DNA of 15,186 nucleotides, from assembly GCA_000310025.1 (NCBI GenBank), contig FN649727.1, positions 7,111,966-7,127,151 of the forward strand, given 5' to 3'. The first letter of the stretch is position 1, and each line of letters begins with the position of its first letter. This stretch comes from Ectocarpus siliculosus. Lineage: Eukaryota; Sar; Phaeophyceae; Ectocarpales; Ectocarpaceae. The position numbers and the translations under genes were made by a program. The notes beneath the pieces are model-generated. The model was not told where the DNA came from. It saw only the letters and a program-made list of their open reading frames with translations, and made no database searches. Shown here piece after piece: positions 9,751-15,186 of the stretch.

Positions 9751-9780
9751 GAACCGGCACTCCCCGAACCGGCACTCCCC
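9751..9780. repeat. 15 bp tandem pair
   Basis: The unit gaaccggcactcccc is present twice, at 9751-9765 and 9766-9780, with no mismatch. Confidence 0.9.
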
Positions 9781-10006
9781 GGGACGCTCTTCACGACATT
9801 TTCCGGCGAAAATGACGCGACCAAGACTGACCTACAAACACGTCTTTGTAAGACACTCAACCGCCGCGCAACAGCTCGCCCCCCCCCACCCCCAAGCGCC
9901 GCCGGTTCTTTCACACCGACTGATTGGAACCCTTCTCTAAGCTCTGGAAAATCTCGAGGTCGGACATATACACGGTCCGGCGGGGGGAGGGGGGGGGGGG
10001 CGGGTC

Positions 10007-10097
10007 TAACGTCATACGACGCTAAATCACGGTAGTAGTGCGTCTACCTTGTGTCCAACGTCGTAAGACGATAAATCACGAGTAGTGCGTCTACCTC
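10007..10097 (-). repeat. Tandem duplication covering the esterase stop codon
   Basis: Copy 1 spans about 10007-10050 and copy 2 about 10056-10097. Both share the blocks taaatcacg and gtagtgcgtctacct with a few substitutions and a small indel. Copy 2 includes the TAG stop (10091-10093) and the adjoining Arg codon of the minus-strand gene, so copy 1 is a second version of the stop region placed in the 3' untranslated region. Confidence 0.85.
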
Positions 10098-13000
10098 GCC
10101 GCCGAACGATCGGCGCTCTCCTCCAGGAAAGGCAGCAGCGCCAGCGACACGAGCCACGCCACCTGCGAGGACTCGATGAAGCACATGTGCCCCGCCCGCC
10201 CGATCACCGTGTCCAGCGCGCCTTGCGACTGCCGGTTGCGGGGAGCGTCCAGCGTCATCCTCACCACCCTGTTGGCGCTCTCGCTCACCTTGGACATGAG
10301 CATCTCCGCCATCTCCGCCGAGACGGCCGAGGTGTGTCCGGCGCTGCTGCCCCCGGCGTCGCCTTCGGGGGGCGTGCGGACGGAGGCCGAGTGGAGCGGC
10401 ACGAAACCGTCCCTCGGGTTTGCGGCAAACACGATCGTCCTTTTTTTTTTGGGGGGGGGGGGGGTCGCGGGGAAGTGCGGCGAAACGCGGGAAAGGAAGG
10501 AACAGAAGGGTTTAGTGTTGCGGATAAAGTTGTTGCGGCAAAACGCAGGGAATGGAGGGAACAGAAGGGATTCAGTGTTCCGTACCAGTATTGTTTTTTA
10601 TGTTGCGGCGAAAAGCGAGAAAGGAAGATCAGAGTATGGTGATGGCGTGTGTTTTTTATTTTTGTACGTGTGTGTGTTTTTTTTTTTTTTTATTCTTACT
10701 GTTGTGGCGTTGTTGCGGCGAAAAGCGGGAAAGGAAGGAACAGAAGGGAAGCGATGCAGGGTTTATTGCGGCAAAAAGAATAAACAGAAGAGGGAGCGCG
10801 GACATGCGTACCACGGCTTTTGAGGGAGGGGAGGGCGGGTGGTGCGGCAGGCGAATGGCAACATCGTCTGGTGAACTGCGTCAATCGCAGGGAGGTCTGA
10901 CCTGGTTTCGTCAAAAGTATAGCCAAATAGTTCTCTACTCACAGGCATTGGCACAATCACATGTACGGACCGGTCTATGGCGCGACCAAATCAGCAAAAA
11001 AACGACTACAGCAGCTCATCGGCGAACCAACGAGCACAGATAACCAACCTCTCTGAACCATTCATCTCCTACAAGCCGCAAGAAACACACGACCAAGTAC
11101 AGATGGAAGAGGCAGCGACAAACCATGCAACGAGATCGACACCAACACGGCAAACCATACAAGGAGATTGACACCAACCCGCCCCCCCCCTGACCCAACC
11201 CACCTGAACCTTTCCAGGCCCGGGGACAGGCTGAGTCGATATAGGGCTGTCTCCCGAGGGTCGTCAGCATCGTCGAGGTCCAGCTCGTGCAACACTTGGA
11301 GCCCCGTCAGCTGCTCTCGCCAAAGGCCAAAGCCAAACACACCACGAAATACCCAAACAACAGACAGCAGACAGCAGACAGCGTAGGATTTAGTGTGGAG
11401 GTCAGGGCGCGTGTTGTGTACAGCAGTGGAGGTCTCAAGCCGGCCGGTAGGTGCCCGCCAGATCTGCCGGCATTTGCAAGCGTCGATGAGTGTTTCGGGT
11501 TGAGTGCTTCATTTTGCACAACACGTGTCGACTCTGCTTTACTCGTCGTTATTTGAAGAACATGCTTTTGTGGGGAGCGTGGGCGGTGCTTTCCACTATT
11601 CTCCTTCTTGCCTCATTTTTTCCGTGTCGGCACTCGGTCGCACAAAACACCAAGTGATAGTGAAATTTGTCTGATATCTGTCCTTTCGACGGTGCACGGT
11701 TCTGCGAATTGTTTACAACATTCCCAGACGCGTTCCTCATAATACATCAGTATCTTCGCGACGGTTAACATTACCGTTAACACAGTGTGGGACGAGACAG
11801 TGCCCTCACTCCCCGCGGCTGGTGAAGACACCCTTCCAAAACACCTCCTTCCCTTCCAATCTCGACTTGAAGGATAATAATAGCCCGTACTATTTTCACA
11901 TTTATTTCTTCTTTACAATTGAGGCTTTTCTCCAAACGCCGCATACCGGGCACCCGAACTATTCAGACAATGAGACCATTCAATATTCCATCCGGTCACG
12001 CGGGTTGACCGGCTCTACCGGTGGTACCATGTAATTAACCGTCGACAGGTCGTATTTAGTGACCCCAACTGTAGTAGCATTGACGGATCGACAGCCAAAT
12101 TTCGGGCTCAGCGTTGTTTTCTCGAGGTCAGGCTGCCACGGGCCGGGAGAAGCTTAAGACCAAGAGGGAGACAGGCTAGTAGGTAAACAGGCTAGACAAA
12201 ACAGCCTAGGTGTGCGACGCGTATGGGTCAGTCGTACTTCCGAAGGAATCAAGGCTGCAAGTAAGTCGACCTCTTGACAAGGGGTCACAACAAAATGATG
12301 CCCCTGTGCAATATATAGCTGCATTTCCTCCCTACGTAGCGTGTACCGATTTTTTCTTCGCTCCGAAAAGGGACGAAACTTTCATGGGTCAGTCTACTCA
12401 CGAGTGCGGTTGACGCTATGTAACAAACCAGAGAAACGACGTTGGCACGCTGCGCACCTTTCGCACTGCCCAAGCCCCGGTCTTGAAGAAGGAGAGGGGC
12501 GTCGACGTTTGCCCCAAGTGCGGACACGCGAGCGTAACGAAGCACTGCATGCTCGTGAGGTAAGGGACCATCGCCGGCTCCAGCAGCGCGCTCCGAGCCA
12601 CCAACCCTGCGGCAAAAACGAGGGGGCGGGGAGGAGGGTGATTACCAACCACTGCGTACGTTTTAGCTTTCGAAATCCAGGGGGACCGGGGGACCGGGGG
12701 GGGTCCGTGCACGACCCGATCACATGGTCGGGGGTCGCCGGAACAAGCTCTCCTGAGGCTTAAAAAAGCCCGTGACCCTGTTTCCCTCCCTCCTTTCTAG
12801 TTCGTGTCGGACTTCGGGCGTGCTCAGTGACAAACGTGGGTGGACACTACGACTATACACAAGAGAGGCAAGATTGGTGTTCTACCCGAACCAGACATGC
12901 AGAGGGCGGGGGTCTTGCAGAGCCGCCAGCTTGCTGCTCTCATGCACGGGGAACGTCGTTCTGCATGAGTGCACGAAATATGGAGCGATACATAATACAT

Positions 13001-15186
13001 TTGATGCCCGAGGCAGTCGTACCGGGGCGGGGACACACAAGAGCACATATTCAAAAGTGCTACGATAGTTTCCCTCCTCTCGTTCTAGGGCGCCCGCCAG
13101 CCGTTTCCGGCACAGATCGTGTTGACGTCACATCACACGCGGGCATGGTACGACGGCGACTGAGCTGCGTACCCCTACCCGACGCCACAACCCGGTAGCG
13201 GTACGCAGAGCTACGGAATTCGCGGGGCCCCGCCTGTCGTCTGCCATACGTGCATGCGTTCATCTGTCTGCTTGCCTGCAGGTCTGTCTCTCTCTCTCCC
13301 TCACATCATCCTTTTTTTCTCAATCGGCGTCAAGAAACTTGATTTCCCACAGTCCGCGAGTGTGGCTAGTCTAGTCCAAGCCAGGCATGCATGCATGCAT
13401 GCATGTACCCCCCCGCACACCACCTTCGGCACGAACACACAGACATACCTCCCAAGGAAAAGCAGACGAAACTCAACATCCCCTTGCTCTGAGGAACACC
13501 ACCGCCGCCGCCGCCGCCGCCGCCGGTCCCACCCCGCCCCCCCTTCGGAGGCCTCGTCGGCGTGCCCATCCCGGCCCTGAGCTCCTCGCTGATCGTGCGA
13601 GCCGCCGCCGCGGACCCGGGCGGCGCGCACACCGCCGTCGACGCCAGGTTGGCGGAGTCGGCTCGTCGGCGTCGGGGACGGATAGGGGTAACCGGCGAGA
13701 GGGGCACGGACCCCGCGTTCGGCGTGGGCCCGCCAGGGGCGGGAACGGGCACGAAGGCGTTCTCCAGGTAGGGGCAGAACCTGAGGGGGGGGGGAGGGTC
13801 GTGATTTTTTTTTTTTGTGGGGGGGCGAGAGCGTTCTAGGTTGCAGCCAGCGCGTATATGGAGCACGGGCGCCAATAACCGTGTGAGACGTTGGAGGTTA
13901 GACGGTGTTCGAGTTTCGACTCAGTGAGTAAAAAGGAGTGATGTATGCATACGAATTCAAGAAAAGCGGAAACGTGGACGGATGCACGCATGCATGCATG
14001 CGGCGCGCCGGCCACAGAGCGAAAACGGAACCGACTGACTTGACTGACTGACCTGGTGACGTGGTTGTGAACCTCTTCCGCGAGCAACTTTCCCATCGCC
14101 TCCACGCCGAGGTTGTCCTTCCGCACGCCCTGGAGCGAGGAGGCCACCATCAACTGTTCCGAAAGGCGTTTGTTTGGCCGTGAACACAAGAACGGGCGAA
14201 AAGGACCGAAAGTGAGTGACGAAAGCGAAATATATATGTATAGGGAATCAAGTCGTCGTCTGCGACACGACAGACGTTGGGTGAGGAGGCGCTTCCTTTC
14301 CGCGAAGGTCGCCTCCTCTTTGAACGGTAACGCATCCACAAGAGATGTAACATGAGTACACAGGAGAGCTACGCGAGGGTTTCAGCAGAGTACACCGACA
14401 GCCCGGGTTTTCGAGGGGGCCATCGCAATCGCCATCGCCATCGCACGCCGCCTATCTATGCGGTATGCCTTTTTCAGTCAGCGCTTCGTGAAGCTTTCTA
14501 AAACCTTAAACAGCTGGCGAGTGCGGTTTCTTTAGCAAGCACACACCAACGACAGCCGCTCCTTTCTCGAAACACCTCTCCACTAAGCCAGGGGCTACTG
14601 CCGTAGTGTAGGCACCCCCCACCCCTCATCTACTGTACCCACAACACCGGCCACGGTGTGTCAGTAAATACCTCGGCGCCAGGCATGAGCGTCTGCAGGT
14701 AGCTCCGGATCAAGGCCATGTCCGCCGGCCTTCCCCCCAAGCCATGGACGAGGACGATGAGGTGGTTCAGCCCGGACTCTGTCCGGGGCGCCGCCGACGC
14801 CCCCGCCCCTTCCCTCGCCGTCGCCCCGGGCACGGAGGCGGCGGCAGCGGCGGCGGTGGCCGCGGCAGCGGTGGGCTCGATCAGCGCCCCCGTCCAGGAG
14901 GGCCGCTTCCCCCACATCCTCCTCTGGATCTCGTTGCGCCTGGTCCTCTTCTTGTCGTCCCCGCCGTTCGCCTCCTGCTGGCGGCCGTCCTTGTTGCTGT
15001 CGCCGCCGCTCCAAACGTCGTCCGAGGAGGAGTAGCCGGCGGTAGAGGAGAGCGCGGCTCCGCCATCGCCGCCGCCGCCGCCGCCGGCAGCGGCGGAGCC
15101 GCTGGAGGGGAGACTCGGCGCCCGCGACGGCGGCCGGCGCCTGGCCGTGTAGTACTTTGGCCCTCGCTGGTGCCTCGTCGGCTTCT
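10091..15186 (-). CDS. FAM135-like putative serine esterase (DUF676 alpha/beta-hydrolase), C-terminal six exons
   Basis: Minus-strand exons in transcript order: >15186-14672, 14153-14053, 13780-13449, 12606-12458, 11310-11204, 10439-10091 (stop TAG). Splice phases 0, 2, 1, 0, 2 all fit and give 516 visible residues; the N-terminus is outside. Numbering from the first visible codon: a low-complexity Gly/Ala-rich lead, then LNHLIVLVHGLGG with the oxyanion motif HGLGG at 147-151; MGKLLAEEV helix near 191-199; nucleophile strand LSFVCFSLGGL with Ser313; CFVTLACPHLG near 341-351; FAANPRDGFVPLHSA with likely catalytic Asp411; IGRAGHM with likely catalytic His485. The order and spacing match FAM135 and plant DUF676 proteins as I remember them. 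The family is predicted to hydrolyse lipid or other esters; substrate and location are unknown. Odd points are C-F-S-L-G where relatives have G-H-S-L-G, and an approximately 80-residue insert before it. Human FAM135 proteins are much longer, so a large N-terminal part may lie beyond the window. Confidence 0.9.
10440..11203 (-). other. Esterase gene last intron (phase 2, 764 bp)
   Basis: The donor is TTCAG|GTGGGT and the acceptor AAAAAG|GACG. Joining gives LERF-R-TIVFAANPRD, matching the family F-K/R-N-V-V-L pattern. The acceptor sits directly after C14 then A10 (transcript sense), so the usual pyrimidine stretch is separated from the AG by a poly(A) run. The intron also holds a dispersed ~38 bp repeat (10475-10794) and T-rich runs near 10676-10691. 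Confidence 0.85.
10475..10794. repeat. Dispersed ~38 bp intronic repeat, four copies plus a degenerate one
   Basis: Plus-strand unit approximately gttgcggcgaaaagcggg followed by aaaggaaggaacagaaggg. Copies lie at about 10475-10510, 10533-10570, 10601-10638, 10711-10749 and a shortened one at 10765-10794. A partial gtgttgcggataaag lies at 10516-10530. Spacing is irregular, 20 to 75 bases, so this is not a simple tandem array. Confidence 0.85.
11311..12457 (-). other. Esterase gene intron (phase 0, 1147 bp)
   Basis: The donor is CGAAAG|GTGCGC. The acceptor is GAGCAG|CTGACG; an alternative three bases earlier, GAG|CAG, would add one Gln without changing frame. Joining gives GAWAVRK-LTGLQVL. Nothing else is recognisable inside beyond short repeats such as acaggctag near 12170-12210. 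Confidence 0.85.
12607..13448 (-). other. Esterase gene intron (phase 1, 842 bp)
   Basis: The donor is TTGGGAG|GTATGT and the acceptor TTTTTGCCGCAG|GGTTGG. It interrupts a glycine codon just after the nucleophile serine, and joining restores SLGGLVARSALL. It contains the plus-strand G-rich tract 12679-12706 (several GGGG blocks, possible quadruplex) and a GCAT tetranucleotide repeat at 13385-13404 close to the donor. Confidence 0.9.
13385..13404. repeat. GCAT tetranucleotide repeat
   Basis: About five self-complementary GCAT units, 45 bases inside the donor end of the intron. A shorter GCATGCATGCATGC run occurs at about 13988-14001 in the preceding intron of the same gene. Confidence 0.85.
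13500..13524 (-). repeat. GCC/GGC trinucleotide run coding for poly-glycine
   Basis: Eight or so ccg units on the plus strand read as GGC codons on the minus strand. They give a glycine tract inside the esterase insert, about 13 residues before the nucleophile strand. Confidence 0.85.
13781..14052 (-). other. Esterase gene intron (phase 2, 272 bp)
   Basis: The donor is CACCAG|GTCAGTC, at the edge of a TGAC tandem run (about 14033-14052). The acceptor is a C-rich run ending CTCAG|GTTC. An A12-14 run lies about 20 bases upstream of the acceptor on the transcript strand. Joining gives HNHVT-R-FCPYLEN. Confidence 0.85.
14154..14671 (-). other. Esterase gene intron (phase 0, 518 bp)
   Basis: The donor is GCCGAG|GTATTT and the acceptor TCGGAACAG|TTGATG. 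Joining gives LMPGAE-LMVASSLQG, which fits the strand-helix spacing of FAM135-type proteins. A catcgc repeat near 14421-14446 and a short TA run near 14230-14240 are the only structures noticed. Confidence 0.87.

Larger units (their letters stand above)
5956..10090. other. Gene-poor convergent interval with probable 3' untranslated regions
   Basis: About 4.1 kb lies between the ARL3 poly(A) signal and the stop codon of the minus-strand esterase gene, both genes pointing into it. Open frames here (largest about 195-200 codons at 5976-6563 plus and 8218-8820 minus) have no recognisable motif, overlap rivals in other frames and are rich in Cys, Arg, Ser and His as expected of unselected sequence. 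Contents seen: a G14 run at 6650-6663, a 66 bp tandem duplication at 7565-7692, a CT microsatellite near 9007-9028, CAA-rich patches near 8938-8955 and 9715-9730, a 15 bp tandem pair at 9751-9780, and a G-rich run near 9981-10004. Part is probably transcribed as 3' untranslated sequence. I cannot exclude non-coding RNA. Confidence 0.6.

Noticed and set aside
12426-12560. Plus-strand frame reading VLKKERGVDVCPKCGH...KHCML, resembling the zinc ribbon of mitochondrial ribosomal protein bL32, followed by a GTAAGG donor-like site
   Set aside because: The opposite strand of the same bases encodes CFVTLACPHLGQ, which fits the FAM135/DUF676 family, has correct splice sites and phases on both sides, and continues in neighbouring exons. 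The plus-strand cysteine/histidine spacing does not match bL32 and no upstream bL32 N-terminus was found.
13905-13925. GTTCGAGT-like sequence resembling a tRNA T-loop
   Set aside because: No matching acceptor, D or anticodon stems could be drawn around it, and it lies within an intron of the esterase gene.
1-15186. Integrated virus, transposon or CRISPR-like element
   Set aside because: No transposase, reverse transcriptase, capsid or integrase motif, no terminal repeats with target duplications and no regular repeat-spacer array were seen.

Overview
This is a eukaryotic nuclear window. Genes are split by GT-AG introns of 0.27-1.15 kb, and the DNA carries many simple repeats and homopolymer runs. 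No bacterial operon structure, ribosomal RNA, tRNA, transposase or CRISPR array was recognised. Small conserved exons in large introns, a divergent gene pair, a long gene-poor 3' interval and a cilia-linked ARL3 GTPase suggest a flagellate-bearing alga or protist. A brown alga or other stramenopile is my best guess. That is inference from gene style, not from a marker gene.

Layout. (1) Positions 1-1978, minus strand: the N-terminal 659 codons of a low-complexity, probably nuclear protein, open without interruption to the window edge. (2) Positions 1979-2552: a 574 bp intergenic region between two start codons that point away from each other, a probable shared promoter. (3) Positions 2553-5896, plus strand: a complete four-exon gene for an ARL3-type small GTPase of 188 residues, all three introns in phase 0, with AATAAA 53 bases past the stop. 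(4) Positions 5956-10090: about 4.1 kb between converging genes with no convincing coding sequence. It holds tandem duplications, homopolymers and microsatellites, and probably the 3' untranslated regions of both neighbours. (5) Positions 10091 to beyond 15186, minus strand: the C-terminal six exons (516 residues) of a FAM135/DUF676-type putative serine esterase, reconstructed by phase-consistent splicing and alignment to remembered family motifs.

The three genes are not an evident functional pathway. ARL3 acts in trafficking of lipidated proteins to cilia. The FAM135-like protein is a predicted alpha/beta-hydrolase of unknown substrate. The first gene has no recognised domain. I did not find a new multi-gene system. 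The most notable points are the altered nucleophile elbow (C-F-S-L-G) and large glycine-rich insert in the esterase, its last splice acceptor inside a C14-A10 tract, a tandem duplication running over its stop codon, and a long intron-free repeat-containing coding region beside intron-rich genes.
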